Assembly: GCA_002689905.1 (NCBI GenBank) | Contig: NZIN01000036.1 | Coordinates: forward strand, 1-9,117 | From: Rickettsiales bacterium | Lineage (GTDB): Bacteria; Pseudomonadota; Alphaproteobacteria; TMED109 | Reading direction: 5' to 3' | DNA length: 9,117 nt | Part shown: positions 1 through 8,199 of the stretch, piece by piece | Numbering within the stretch: the stretch's first letter is position 1 | Layout of the letters: every line of letters starts with the position of its first letter | Notes under the pieces: model-generated | Databases searched by the model: none | Seen by the model: the letters and a program-made list of their open reading frames with translations, nothing else | Told to the model about the DNA's origin: nothing | Translations under genes and position numbers: made by a program

Positions 1-461
1 GCTACTAATAAAATACAACCAGAAAGTTGAAATACAAAAAAATAATCTGTGTACATAACTTTCCCTATCTGATGTGTATTAGTTAACTCGTTAATTTTAT
101 TTGAATCTACCTTTTTATCTCTTATCATATCTAAATTACTGAAGGAAAATATAAGTTCGGCTAAAAGCACTGATCCTACTAACAAACTTGAGTAAAAGTA
201 TTTTTTAATCTGATTTTTGATTTCATCTAAATTAATATTTAACATCATAACTACAAACAAAAATAATACTGCTACTGCTCCTACATATACTATAAGCAAT
301 ATCATCGCTAAGAATTCAGCTCCTGCTAATACAAAAATACCCGCTGAGTTTACAAAAGCTAATATTAAAAAAAGCACTGAATGCACTGGATTTCTAGAAC
401 TAATAACTGCTATAGATGACAATACTGTAATTGTAGAAAATATTAAAAAGAAAATGTTCAT
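1..461 (-). CDS. nuoJ: NADH-quinone oxidoreductase subunit J (NuoJ), 3' end cut by window edge
   Basis: This is a membrane subunit of complex I, lying in the proximal membrane arm next to NuoA, NuoK and NuoH. It starts at ATG 461..459, reads open for 153 codons and runs off the window at position 1, so the C-terminus is missing (family length is about 170-200). The start MNIFFLIFSTITVLSS is a hydrophobic helix. A second helix spans about residues 28-48, and the conserved third helix about 51-74 contains LLIVYVGAVAVLFLFVVMM, with Tyr59 and Gly61 in the family's usual places. A fourth helix lies around residues 90-106, then a polar loop (about 108-135), and a hydrophobic stretch begins near 141. 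It follows nuoI by 8 bases; an AGG lies about 10 bases before the ATG. Identification is firm from the helix pattern, the third-helix motif and its place directly after nuoI. Confidence 0.95.
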   Translation of the reverse strand, partial: MNIFFLIFSTITVLSSIAVISSRNPVHSVLFLILAFVNSAGIFVLAGAEFLAMILLIVYVGAVAVLFLFVVMMLNINLDEIKNQIKKYFYSSLLVGSVLLAELIFSFSNLDMIRDKKVDSNKINELTNTHQIGKVMYTDYFFVFQLSGCILLV

Positions 462-469
462 GTTATTTT

Positions 470-961
470 CTACCTATACTCTGCATCCGAATTTATATTT
501 TTTTGTAGAGCTAGTTCCCATCTATCTCCATTATCTAATAATTTTTCTTTATTATAAATTAACTCTTCATGAGTTTCAGTTGCAAATTCATAGTTAGGTC
601 CTTGAACTATTGCATCAACTGGACAAGCTTCTTGACAAAGACCACAATAAATACATTTAGTCATATCTATGTCATACTTAGTAGTTTTTCTACTTCCATC
701 ATGTCTTTCCTCAGCTTCTATAGTAATGGCTAACGCTGGACAAACTGCTTCACATAGTTTACAAGCTATACATCTCTCTTCGCCATTTGGATATCTTCTG
801 AGAGCGTGTTCGCCTCTAAACCTAGGACTTAGCGGAGCCTTCTCATATGGATAATTTATGGTCACAGATGGTTTAAATATTCTTCTAAAAGTTAGATATA
901 AACCTTTTAAGATGTCTGCTAAAAAGAAATATTTAATTCTATTTATTATTAATTTTATCAT
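470..961 (-). CDS. nuoI: NADH-quinone oxidoreductase subunit I (NuoI), 2x[4Fe-4S] ferredoxin-like subunit
   Basis: This peripheral-arm subunit of complex I carries electrons from NuoG towards NuoB through clusters N6a and N6b. With the start chosen here it is 163 residues, the usual alphaproteobacterial size. Two ferredoxin motifs are intact: CIACKLCEAVCP (Cys64, 67, 70, 74) and CIYCGLCQEACP (Cys103, 106, 109, 113). Before them is the family signature RFRGEHALRRYPNGEERC (residues 47-64), and an amphipathic N-terminal segment contacts the membrane arm. The frame is open upstream to an ATG at 991, but ATG 961 is preferred: it lies one base after the nuoH stop, has AGGA a few bases upstream, and gives the family N-terminus MIKLIINRIKYFFLADILKG. 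The longer form would add ten residues overlapping nuoH. The stop is TAG. Confidence 0.97.
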   Translation of the reverse strand: MIKLIINRIKYFFLADILKGLYLTFRRIFKPSVTINYPYEKAPLSPRFRGEHALRRYPNGEERCIACKLCEAVCPALAITIEAEERHDGSRKTTKYDIDMTKCIYCGLCQEACPVDAIVQGPNYEFATETHEELIYNKEKLLDNGDRWELALQKNINSDAEYR

Positions 962-962
962 T

Positions 963-1982
963 TTATCCTGCAACCTTTGGTAATAAATCAAAAAATACCA
1001 AAACTGTTGAAGTTATAAACACCCAAAGCAATGATAAAGGCAAAAATACTTTCCAACCTAATCTCATTAGTTGATCATATCTAAATCTAGGTAATGTTGC
1101 TCTTACCCATAAAAAAACAAATAATAACAGACCTACTTTTAAAAAAAACCATATGAAATTAGGGACTATATTAAAAATATACAAATCAAATGGTGGAAGC
1201 CAACCCCCTAAAAATAAAATAGTTCCCAATGAACTCATTAATATCATGGCAGAATATTCTCCCAAAAAAAACATTGCAAATAACATAGAAGAATATTCTG
1301 TAAAATACCCAGCTACAAGAGCAGATTCATCTTCAGGTAAATCAAAAGGCGCTCTGTTAGTCTCAGCTAATGCAGAAATAATAAATACTACAAACATTGG
1401 AAACAAAGGTATAAAAAACCAGCAATTTTTTTGTGCAATAACTATGTCTTTAAGGTTTAGAGATCCTACACAAAGTAGAACACAAACAATTACTAACCCT
1501 ATTGAAACCTCATATGACACCATTTGAGCGGTAGACCTTAATGCTCCTAAAAATGCATATTTTGAATTACTAGCCCATCCAGCCATAATAACTCCATAAA
1601 TAGATAGGGAGGAAACAGCAAAAATATATAAAATTCCAACATTAATATTAGATAAAACTAAGTTTTCTGATATAGGAATTACACTCCATGCAATTAAAGA
1701 TAAAGCAAAAGATACCATAGGAGCTAATACAAAAATAATTTTATTTGAACTTGCAGGGATAATAGTTTCTTTTGAGAATAGTTTAATCCCATCAGCAAAT
1801 GGCTGAAGTAAACCAAAAAAACCAACAACATTAGGTCCTTTTCTATATTGTACAGCAGCAATTACTTTTCTTTCTAGATAAGTTAAAAATGCTACCGCTA
1901 CTAATAAAGGACCAATTATCATTAAAGCATAAGATCCTATAATCAAAACATTATAAAACTGATCTAAAGGAGAGTTATCCAT
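963..1982 (-). CDS. nuoH: NADH-quinone oxidoreductase subunit H (NuoH)
   Basis: NuoH is the membrane subunit that docks the peripheral arm and forms much of the quinone chamber of complex I. It has 339 residues, normal for the family, and is strongly hydrophobic, with about eight transmembrane helices. Signatures include YLERKVIAAVQYRKGPNVVG (about residues 35-54), the following LLQPFADGIKLFSKE, ALRSTAQMVSYE near the middle, and the acidic quinone-chamber loop ETNRAPFDLPEDESALVAGY followed by EYSSMLFAMFFLGEY. Family charged residues are therefore present. The ATG lies inside the end of nuoG with an 8-base overlap (ATGGATAA), and an AGAG is placed 8 bases before the ATG, so translation is probably coupled to nuoG. 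The stop TAA is one base before the nuoI ATG. Confidence 0.97.
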   Translation of the reverse strand: MDNSPLDQFYNVLIIGSYALMIIGPLLVAVAFLTYLERKVIAAVQYRKGPNVVGFFGLLQPFADGIKLFSKETIIPASSNKIIFVLAPMVSFALSLIAWSVIPISENLVLSNINVGILYIFAVSSLSIYGVIMAGWASNSKYAFLGALRSTAQMVSYEVSIGLVIVCVLLCVGSLNLKDIVIAQKNCWFFIPLFPMFVVFIISALAETNRAPFDLPEDESALVAGYFTEYSSMLFAMFFLGEYSAMILMSSLGTILFLGGWLPPFDLYIFNIVPNFIWFFLKVGLLLFVFLWVRATLPRFRYDQLMRLGWKVFLPLSLLWVFITSTVLVFFDLLPKVAG

Positions 1983-4038
1983 CTAATAAACTCTTTTTAT
2001 TAGTAAAGCTTTTTACACAATTTGCCATATTTGTAGAAGCCCTAGTTATACAACAAGTTTGATAATAATTTGTTACTAAATAGTTTTTGTTAGTAGGCTT
2101 TAATTGCAAATCATTTTTAATACATTTATTCCAATTAGATGGTTTTATCGCATTTAATTTTGATATCTCTGGATGTTTTTTAAATATTTTATTTATGAGC
2201 TCCTCATGATTATTATAATTTAACTTTATTTTAAATTTTTCGGCCAAAGCTCTAAATACTTTCCAGCTGTCAACAGCTAGACCTTTATTAGTAGTAATTT
2301 TTTTTGTAAATTGCGGCCTGCCCTCTAAATTCACGTATAGTGATTTTTTTTCACTAAATGCAGTAATAGGCAATATTATATCTGCCTTGGACGCAGCCTT
2401 GTCTCCATGATGTCCTAAATATATTAGCTTAGTAGAAGCTCTGTCAATAGAATTAAATTCATAATCATCGGCTTCTAATAAAAATAAAACCTTGATTTCT
2501 TGATTTGAAACTCTCTTTCTTATCTGCCTAGCATTATAACCATTTTTAGTAGGAAAAAAACCCACTTCTAAACCACCTGCTCTTGAAGCACAAGTAGATA
2601 AAATATTAAATCCATTCCAGTTTTTTTTGATTATATTACAGTCTTGAGCAATAGATTTTAAAATAAGATGTATTTTTTCACCTTCTTCTTCACTAAAAAT
2701 ATTATCCCCAATTATTAACATTGGGAATTCTGCATTTTTAAAGAAAGATTTTATGTCCTTAAGAAAATCTAAATTATTTAATATGGAAATATCATTTCCT
2801 AAATGTTTTACATTATATGTTAAATCCTCAGGTGTACATAAAGAAATAATTTCTAGCTCTCCAGATAGCCACCTTTTTCTGATCCTTGAGTTAATTACGG
2901 TAGCTTCCCTTTTAGGATCAGCACCTATTATAAAAAGTTTGTCTGCCTTATCCAAGCCTTCTATTTTAGAATTAAACAACCAATCAGCTCTGGTATTAAT
3001 TTTAAAACAAGACTCATTAAATCTACAGTCTAAGTTATAAACTTCAATTGAATTAAAAAACTCTTTAGCAGCAAACATGGTTTCAACATCAGTTAGTGCA
3101 CCAGCTATAGCAGCTATTTCTTCAGGTTTAGTGCTTGTAATTAATTTATAAATATTCTCTAAGCTTTCTTTCCATGTACAAGAAATTAATTTATTATTTT
3201 TATCTCTGACATATGGCTTATCTAATCTCTGAACTTCTAGTCCATCATAAGAAAACCTAGCTTTATCAGATATCCATTCTTGATTTATTTCATTATTATT
3301 TCTAGGCAAGACTCTTTTAATGGTTCCTAAAAATTCATCTATAATAATATTTGAACCAATACCATCGGTAATATCAATAGTGTCATGATGAATTAATTCC
3401 CATGACCTTGCTGTAAAAGCATATGGCTTAGATGTTAGTGCACCTACAGGACATAAATCTATTATATTGCCTGATAATTCACTTGAAATTCCCTCTTCTA
3501 CTACTGTTGAAATTTCCATATTTTCTCCCCTATTTATAGCTCCTAATTCGTGAGTTCCTGCAACTTCATCTAAAAATCTTACACATCTAGTACAATGTAT
3601 ACATCTTGTCATTACTGTTTTAATTAATGGGCCAAAATTTTTCTCTTTGACTGCCCTTTTATTCTCTTCAAACCTACTGTAGGATTTTCCATAATATAAA
3701 GATTGATCTTGAAGGTCACATTCTCCTCCCTGATCACAAATAGGACAATCTAATGGATGATTAATTAGTAAAAACTCCATTACACCTTTTCTTGCTTTTC
3801 TTACTTTTTCAGTATTAGTTTTTATATTCATGCCATCTGAAACAGGAAAGGCACAAGATGCTATTGGTTTTGGAGCGTTTTCAACTTCTACTAAACACAT
3901 CCTACAATTACCGGCAATAGATAAACTTTCATGAAAACAAAACCTTGGTATTTCCTCGCCTGCTTTCTCACAAGCTTGCATTACTGTAGATGAGTCAGAG
4001 ACTTCTAGCTCTTTGCCGTTTACAAAAACTTTTTTCAT
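1975..4038 (-). CDS. nuoG: NADH-quinone oxidoreductase subunit G (NuoG)
   Basis: NuoG is the largest subunit of the NADH-oxidising module and passes electrons from NuoF to NuoI. It has 687 residues, close to alphaproteobacterial and mitochondrial 75-kDa homologues and much shorter than the E. coli type. The N-terminal [2Fe-2S] domain has Cys34, 45, 48 and 62 (cluster N1b). The HisCys3 motif HPLDCPICDQGGEC gives His94, Cys98, 101 and 107 (N5). CIHCTRC gives Cys146, 149 and 152, with the fourth ligand Cys196 in DLCPVGAL (N4). No additional Cys motif for cluster N7 is seen. The rest is a degenerate molybdopterin-oxidoreductase-like fold; HHGDKAASKADIILPITAF and VNLEGRPQ (about residues 550-590) are family-typical. 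It overlaps nuoF by four bases (ATGA) and nuoH by eight. The extreme C-terminus holds three cysteines (662, 663, 674), discussed in the findings. Confidence 0.97.
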   Translation of the reverse strand: MKKVFVNGKELEVSDSSTVMQACEKAGEEIPRFCFHESLSIAGNCRMCLVEVENAPKPIASCAFPVSDGMNIKTNTEKVRKARKGVMEFLLINHPLDCPICDQGGECDLQDQSLYYGKSYSRFEENKRAVKEKNFGPLIKTVMTRCIHCTRCVRFLDEVAGTHELGAINRGENMEISTVVEEGISSELSGNIIDLCPVGALTSKPYAFTARSWELIHHDTIDITDGIGSNIIIDEFLGTIKRVLPRNNNEINQEWISDKARFSYDGLEVQRLDKPYVRDKNNKLISCTWKESLENIYKLITSTKPEEIAAIAGALTDVETMFAAKEFFNSIEVYNLDCRFNESCFKINTRADWLFNSKIEGLDKADKLFIIGADPKREATVINSRIRKRWLSGELEIISLCTPEDLTYNVKHLGNDISILNNLDFLKDIKSFFKNAEFPMLIIGDNIFSEEEGEKIHLILKSIAQDCNIIKKNWNGFNILSTCASRAGGLEVGFFPTKNGYNARQIRKRVSNQEIKVLFLLEADDYEFNSIDRASTKLIYLGHHGDKAASKADIILPITAFSEKKSLYVNLEGRPQFTKKITTNKGLAVDSWKVFRALAEKFKIKLNYNNHEELINKIFKKHPEISKLNAIKPSNWNKCIKNDLQLKPTNKNYLVTNYYQTCCITRASTNMANCVKSFTNKKSLLDG

Positions 4039-5318
4039 TCAGCTGACCTAAGTATTTTATTTTTTAAAACTCTCTTTTCTAAATCTTTTCGATAATGCCT
4101 TATTAAAGCTTGTACTGGCCATGCTGCTGCATCACCTAAAGCACAAATTGTATGATTTTCTACTTGCGAACAAATATCTTCTAGTTTACTGATATCTTCT
4201 ATTTTTGCAGTTCCATTGCAAAGTTTTCTCATTATTCTTAGTATCCAGCCTGTTCCTTCTCTACAAGGGGTACACTGTCCACAGCTTTCATGATTATAAA
4301 ATCTAGAAAATCTAGTTATAGCTTCGATTAAATCTGTTGATTTATCCATCACAATTACTGCTGCCGTACCTAATCCACTTTTTACTGCTTTAAGTGAGTC
4401 AAAATCCATAGCTAAATTATCACATAATGATGCTGGGACTAGAGGAGTTGAAGAACCTCCAGGCACAACAGCTTTAAGGTTTTTCCACCCACCTATAACT
4501 CCTCCACAATGCTCGTCAATTAACTCTTTTAATGGTATTCCCATTTCTTCCTCTACTGTGCATGGATGATTTACATGACCTGATATACAAAATAATTTTG
4601 TACCTGTATTATTTTCTTTACCTAAGCTTGAAAACCAGTTCGCTCCTCTCTTTAAAATTGCAGGAACTACAGCGATGGTTTCTACATTAGAAACAGTGGT
4701 TGGGCAGCCATATAGACCTACATTTGCTGGAAAAGGAGGTTTTAATCTAGGTTGTCCTTTTTTTCCTTCTAAACTTTCTATTAAAGCGGATTCTTCTCCA
4801 CAAATATAAGCACCTGCTCCTCTATGAATGTATAAGTCTAGATTGTAATCAGATTTTAAAATATTTTTTCCTAATAAGTTGTTTTGATAACATTCCTCGA
4901 CTGCACTTTTTAGACTTAAATATTCATTGTAAAACTCTCCTCTTATATAAATATAAGCTGTATTTACCTCCATAGCTACTGAAGCATATACAATTCCTTC
5001 AATTAACTTAAAAGGCTCATTTCTTATAATTTCTCTATCTTTACAAGTTCCTGGCTCACTTTCATCAGCATTGACTATTAGATAATTAGGCTTGTAGTCT
5101 GTTTTTGGAGGCATAAAAGACCATTTTAATCCAGATGGAAAGCCTGCTCCTCCTCTACCCCTTAAGCCAGAATCTTTCACTTGTGCTAATATCCAGTCTT
5201 TTCCTTTTTTAATAGTCTTTTCCCCTCCGTCCCAATCTCCTAGCTTCTTTGCTACATCTAGACCTTTTCCTTTAAGACCATATAAGTTATTAAAAATTCT
5301 ATCTTCTTTATTTAACAT
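4035..5318 (-). CDS. nuoF: NADH-quinone oxidoreductase subunit F (NuoF), NADH- and FMN-binding
   Basis: NuoF is where complex I oxidises NADH: it binds NADH and FMN and hands electrons to cluster N3. It has 427 residues, the expected length. GLRGRGGAGFPSGLKW (glycine-rich loop at residues 54-60) is the nucleotide-binding signature. YICGEESALIESLEGKKGQP and the PPFPANVGLYGCPTTVSNVE region follow mid-protein. The [4Fe-4S] motif ESCGQCTPCREGTGW supplies Cys346, 349 and 352, and ICALGDAAAWP supplies Cys392. The start ATG shares one base with the nuoE stop (TAATG) and has a clear AGGAG at 5333..5329, ten bases upstream, so it may also recruit ribosomes on its own. The TGA stop overlaps the nuoG ATG. 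All ligands are present, with no sign of damage. Confidence 0.98.
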   Translation of the reverse strand: MLNKEDRIFNNLYGLKGKGLDVAKKLGDWDGGEKTIKKGKDWILAQVKDSGLRGRGGAGFPSGLKWSFMPPKTDYKPNYLIVNADESEPGTCKDREIIRNEPFKLIEGIVYASVAMEVNTAYIYIRGEFYNEYLSLKSAVEECYQNNLLGKNILKSDYNLDLYIHRGAGAYICGEESALIESLEGKKGQPRLKPPFPANVGLYGCPTTVSNVETIAVVPAILKRGANWFSSLGKENNTGTKLFCISGHVNHPCTVEEEMGIPLKELIDEHCGGVIGGWKNLKAVVPGGSSTPLVPASLCDNLAMDFDSLKAVKSGLGTAAVIVMDKSTDLIEAITRFSRFYNHESCGQCTPCREGTGWILRIMRKLCNGTAKIEDISKLEDICSQVENHTICALGDAAAWPVQALIRHYRKDLEKRVLKNKILRSAE

Positions 5319-5884
5319 TATTTATCAACTCCTATTGGCTCTGCACCTTTTTTTTTATTATCCTGAGATCCTACATTAACTGTTTTACCATTTTTGATAT
5401 TATCTAAAATATTTAAAAGACTATTTTTGTCTAAATCTTCAAAGTAATTATCATTAATTTGAAGCATTGGGGCATTCACACAAGCTCCTAAACATTCTAC
5501 TTCTTTTAAAGTAAATAAACCATCATTAGTAGTTTGATTATTATCAATTTTCAAATGAGTTTTACACAAATTTAGCAAATCATCACTTCCTTTCAACCAA
5601 CATGAAGTAGTAGTACATATTTGTATAAAATTTTTTCCAATAGGTTCTAAATTGTACATAGAATAAAATGTTGCTACTTCATAAACTCTTATGTAAGGAA
5701 CTTTAATAATTTCACTGACATATTGCATAGCTGGTACTGTAAGCCATCCCCCTATTTGTCTCATTGCAAGATCTAATAGCGGCATCACAGCACTAGCCAT
5801 TTGATCTTCAGGATACCTTAAAAGTATATTTTTTACTTCCTCACAGTTCTTAGCATGAAACTTAAATTCTTGTTTTTTTTCCAT
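5318..5884 (-). CDS. nuoE: NADH-quinone oxidoreductase subunit E (NuoE), [2Fe-2S] thioredoxin-like
   Basis: This is the 24-kDa-type subunit of the NADH module, carrying the off-path [2Fe-2S] cluster N1a beside NuoF. It has 188 residues. The N-terminal helical part includes RYPEDQMASAVMPLLDLA and VYEVATFYSMYN. The thioredoxin-like part contains ICTTTSC (Cys90, Cys95) and VECLGACVNAPM (Cys131, Cys135), which together are the four cluster ligands. Residues from about 164 form a charged, probably flexible tail ending GAEPIGVDK; a tail with a similar ending is common in alphaproteobacterial NuoE (family knowledge). The ATG follows the nuoD stop after one base, with no close Shine-Dalgarno (a GGAG lies 15 bases upstream), suggesting re-initiation after nuoD. 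The stop overlaps the nuoF start by one base. Confidence 0.97.
   Translation of the reverse strand: MEKKQEFKFHAKNCEEVKNILLRYPEDQMASAVMPLLDLAMRQIGGWLTVPAMQYVSEIIKVPYIRVYEVATFYSMYNLEPIGKNFIQICTTTSCWLKGSDDLLNLCKTHLKIDNNQTTNDGLFTLKEVECLGACVNAPMLQINDNYFEDLDKNSLLNILDNIKNGKTVNVGSQDNKKKGAEPIGVDK
5329..5333 (-). promoter_or_regulatory. Shine-Dalgarno (AGGAG) for nuoF
   Basis: AGGAG on the minus strand lies inside the last codons of nuoE, ten bases before the nuoF ATG. It is one of the few clear ribosome-binding sites in the operon; several other starts (nuoA, nuoD, nuoE) show none at normal spacing. Confidence 0.65.
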
Positions 5885-5885
5885 A

Positions 5886-7064
5886 TTATCTATCTATTTC
5901 TCCAAAAACAACATCCATAGTGGCAATACAAGCCACTAAATCAGCTAATTGATGTCCTTTAGTCATAAAATCAAGTCCTTGTAAGTGAGCAAACCCAGGC
6001 GCTCTTATCTTGCATCTATACGGTTTATTTGAACCATCTGATACTAGATATACACCAAATTCTCCTTTAGGAGCTTCAACAGCTTTATAAACACTTCCTT
6101 CAGGCACCCTTACTCCTTCAGTATAAAGCTTAAAATGACTTATTAAACTTTCCATAGATGATTTCATCTTGTTTCTTTTAGGTGGTGATATTCTTGGATT
6201 ATCTAATAAAACCTCTCCATCTGGTATTTTATCTAAAACTTGGTTGATTATTTTTAAACTTTGCTTCATTTCTTCCATTCTAATTAAATATCTGTCATAG
6301 CAATCACCATTTTTTCCTACAGGAATATCAAAATCTAATTGATCGTAAATTGCGTAAGGTTCATGTTTTCTCAAATCCCAAACAACTCCGGAACCTCTTA
6401 ACATAGGTCCAGTAAAACCCCAATCTAAAGCTTGTTTTTTTGTTACCACTCCAATATCCACGGTCCTCTGTTTAAATATTCTATTTTCATCAAGCAATGA
6501 TTCAATATCATTAATTATTTTTGTAAAACTTTTACTCCACAAATGAATATCTTCTAAAGTTTGCTTTGGAATATCTTGATGTACCCCTCCTATTCTATAA
6601 TAAGCTGCATGAAGCCTTGCACCAGAAACAGCTTCGTAGAAAGACATTAATTTTTCTCTTTCCTCAAATAACCATAAAAAAGGTGTGGTTGCTCCTAAGT
6701 CTAAACCTTGAGCTCCAATCTGAAGTGTATGATTTAGTATTCTAGTAATTTCATCAAATAAAACTCTTATCCAAAGTGCTCTTTCAGGAATATTCATAGA
6801 AAGTAATTGTTCAGATGCCAATACAAACGCATGTTCTTGAACCATAGGTGAAACATAATCTAGTCTGTCAAAATAAGGCATTGCCTGAAGGTAGGTTTTA
6901 TTTTCAATTAATTTCTCTGTTCCCCTATGCAACAACCCTATATGTGGATCTGCTCTTTCAACCACTTCTCCATCCATTTCCAAAACTAACCTTAGTACAC
7001 CATGAGCAGCAGGATGTTGTGGTCCAAAATTTAGTGTTAAATTTTTAATTTGTTTTTCAGTCAT
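5886..7064 (-). CDS. nuoD: NADH-quinone oxidoreductase subunit D (NuoD), 49-kDa type
   Basis: NuoD forms the quinone-reduction site of complex I together with NuoB. It has 392 residues, and it is a separate gene here, not fused to nuoC as in E. coli. Seen in order: FGPQHPAAHGVLRLVLEMDG near the N-terminus (His17 and His21; one is the conserved quinone-site histidine), HIGLLHRGTEKLIE, then KTYLQAMPYFDRLDYVSPM, which includes the conserved quinone-site tyrosine. DLGATTPFLW and YEAVSGARLHAAYYRIGGVH lie mid-protein, and the family ending is DVVFGEIDR. The NiFe-hydrogenase-type metal cysteines are absent, as expected for a Nuo protein. The ATG lies within the last codons of nuoC with an 8-base overlap (ATGACTGA), implying coupled translation; no strong Shine-Dalgarno is visible. 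The stop is TAA. Confidence 0.98.
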   Translation of the reverse strand: MTEKQIKNLTLNFGPQHPAAHGVLRLVLEMDGEVVERADPHIGLLHRGTEKLIENKTYLQAMPYFDRLDYVSPMVQEHAFVLASEQLLSMNIPERALWIRVLFDEITRILNHTLQIGAQGLDLGATTPFLWLFEEREKLMSFYEAVSGARLHAAYYRIGGVHQDIPKQTLEDIHLWSKSFTKIINDIESLLDENRIFKQRTVDIGVVTKKQALDWGFTGPMLRGSGVVWDLRKHEPYAIYDQLDFDIPVGKNGDCYDRYLIRMEEMKQSLKIINQVLDKIPDGEVLLDNPRISPPKRNKMKSSMESLISHFKLYTEGVRVPEGSVYKAVEAPKGEFGVYLVSDGSNKPYRCKIRAPGFAHLQGLDFMTKGHQLADLVACIATMDVVFGEIDR

Positions 7065-7668
7065 TATTTTTTTCTATTTCTTCACCCTCCCAAGGGCTTT
7101 CAAAGTCAAACTCTCTAAAAGATTGGGTAAGTTTCACAGGCTCGTAAACTACTTTTTTTGAAGATACATCATATTTAACTTGCACATTTCCTGATAAAGG
7201 GAAGTCTTTTCTCAAAGGGTGTCCAATAAAACCATAATCTGTAAGTAATCTTCTAAGGTCTGGGTGATTATTAAAAGCTATACCAAATAAATCCCAAACT
7301 TCTCTTTCATACCAATTAGCAGCCGGAAATAACTGTGTAAGGCTATCGATTTCCTCATCTTCTTCCAATAAAAACTTTACAATCAATCTTAGGTTTTTCT
7401 CTACAGATAAGAATATATAAATCATTTCAAATCTATATTTCTTATTAGGATAGTCTACAGCTGTAATATCGATTAATTGATTAAATTTAAAACTTTCATG
7501 CTCTTTTAATAGCTTTAAAGCACTCAGTATTTTAGGTTTCTTTAAAGTAAGCTCCATTATTTCACCTGAGTAAGCTAAAGAAAACTCATCTTTGTTTAAA
7601 GTTGTATTTAACAAGGAAAGAACTTTATCTAAGTCTTTGTTATTATTTAATATATTTTTTTTTTTCAA
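7057..7668 (-). CDS. nuoC: NADH-quinone oxidoreductase subunit C (NuoC), 30-kDa type
   Basis: NuoC is a cofactor-free subunit of the connecting module that packs against NuoD. It has 203 residues, the typical length. The C-terminal half carries the signature YEREVWDLFGIAFNNHPDLR (about residues 118-137), then LLTDYGFIGHPLRKDFPLSG, and the family end REFDFESPWEG. The N-terminal third is variable. The start is TTG at 7668..7666: an in-frame TAA lies directly upstream and there is no ATG before residue 39, which would remove conserved structure. Only a weak AGAGAA sits upstream. Directly after the TTG is a run of 11 A, so a sequencing indel could in principle hide another start. The gene lies 18 bases after nuoB and overlaps nuoD by 8 bases, ending in TGA. 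Confidence 0.95.
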   Translation of the reverse strand: MKKKNILNNNKDLDKVLSLLNTTLNKDEFSLAYSGEIMELTLKKPKILSALKLLKEHESFKFNQLIDITAVDYPNKKYRFEMIYIFLSVEKNLRLIVKFLLEEDEEIDSLTQLFPAANWYEREVWDLFGIAFNNHPDLRRLLTDYGFIGHPLRKDFPLSGNVQVKYDVSSKKVVYEPVKLTQSFREFDFESPWEGEEIEKNND

Positions 7669-7686
7669 TTAATTTCTCTATAAAAA

Positions 7687-8199
7687 CTATATTGAATTTC
7701 TGCCTTCGCGCTTAATCTTCTTCTGCAATTGAAGTACACCATACAATAAAGCTTCAGCTGTTGGAGGACAGCCTGGTACATATATATCAACAGGTATAAT
7801 TTTGTCACATCCCCTAACCACAGAATAAGAATAGTGATAATACCCCCCTCCATTAGCACAACTACCCATAGAAATCACCCACCTTGGCTCTGGCATTTGA
7901 TCGTATACTTTTCTTAAAGCGGGAGCCATCTTATTTGTAAGAGTTCCAGCAACAATCATGACATCTGATTGTCTTGGGCTTGGTCTAAATACAACTCCAA
8001 ATCTATCTAAATCATATCTCGATGCTCCAGTCTGCATCATTTCTACTGCACAACATGCTAATCCAAATGACATAGGCCAAAGTGATCCTGCTCTAGCCCA
8101 ACTAAGAAGATCGCTAAATTTAGCAAGTACATATCCTTTGTTATTAGCACTCTCGTTTTTTAAAATATTTTCGTTGTAAAAATTTTCTTTTATTCCCAA
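7687..8199 (-). CDS. nuoB: NADH-quinone oxidoreductase subunit B (NuoB), cluster N2 subunit
   Basis: NuoB holds cluster N2, the last Fe-S centre before quinone. In the longest frame (177 residues, ATG at 8220) the ligands are the adjacent pair Cys56-Cys57 in MSFGLACCAVEMM, Cys121 in MGSCANGGGYYHY, and Cys151 in YVPGCPPTAEALLYG. The start chosen here is TTG at 8199..8197, giving 170 residues beginning MGIKENFYNEN. It is preferred because AAGGAG lies seven bases upstream of it, whereas ATG 8220 has no Shine-Dalgarno and would overlap nuoA by 31 bases. With TTG the overlap is ten bases, in line with the other junctions. All seven residues in dispute lie before the conserved domain, so function does not depend on the choice. 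The stop is TAG. Identity is certain; the start is about 75% sure. Confidence 0.96.
   Translation of the reverse strand: MGIKENFYNENILKNESANNKGYVLAKFSDLLSWARAGSLWPMSFGLACCAVEMMQTGASRYDLDRFGVVFRPSPRQSDVMIVAGTLTNKMAPALRKVYDQMPEPRWVISMGSCANGGGYYHYSYSVVRGCDKIIPVDIYVPGCPPTAEALLYGVLQLQKKIKREGRNSI

Noticed and set aside
217..597. Plus-strand open frame of 126 codons
   Set aside because: It lies antisense to nuoJ and nuoI, its protein is low-complexity and matches no family I know, and the opposite strand codes for clear conserved subunits.
962..991. Ten-codon upstream extension of nuoI (ATG at 991)
   Set aside because: It would overlap the end of nuoH by 29 bases and lengthen the protein beyond family size; ATG 961 gives the normal N-terminus one base after the nuoH stop.
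1153..1527. Plus-strand open frame of 124 codons
   Set aside because: It is the antisense shadow of nuoH, whose membrane helices and motifs are unmistakable.
2753..3040. Plus-strand open frame of 95 codons
   Set aside because: It is entirely antisense to nuoG, with no recognisable domain and no ribosome-binding context.
7665..7859. Minus-strand open frame of 64 codons overlapping nuoB in another frame
   Set aside because: It lies almost wholly inside the conserved part of nuoB and resembles no known protein; long chance frames are common opposite and within conserved genes.
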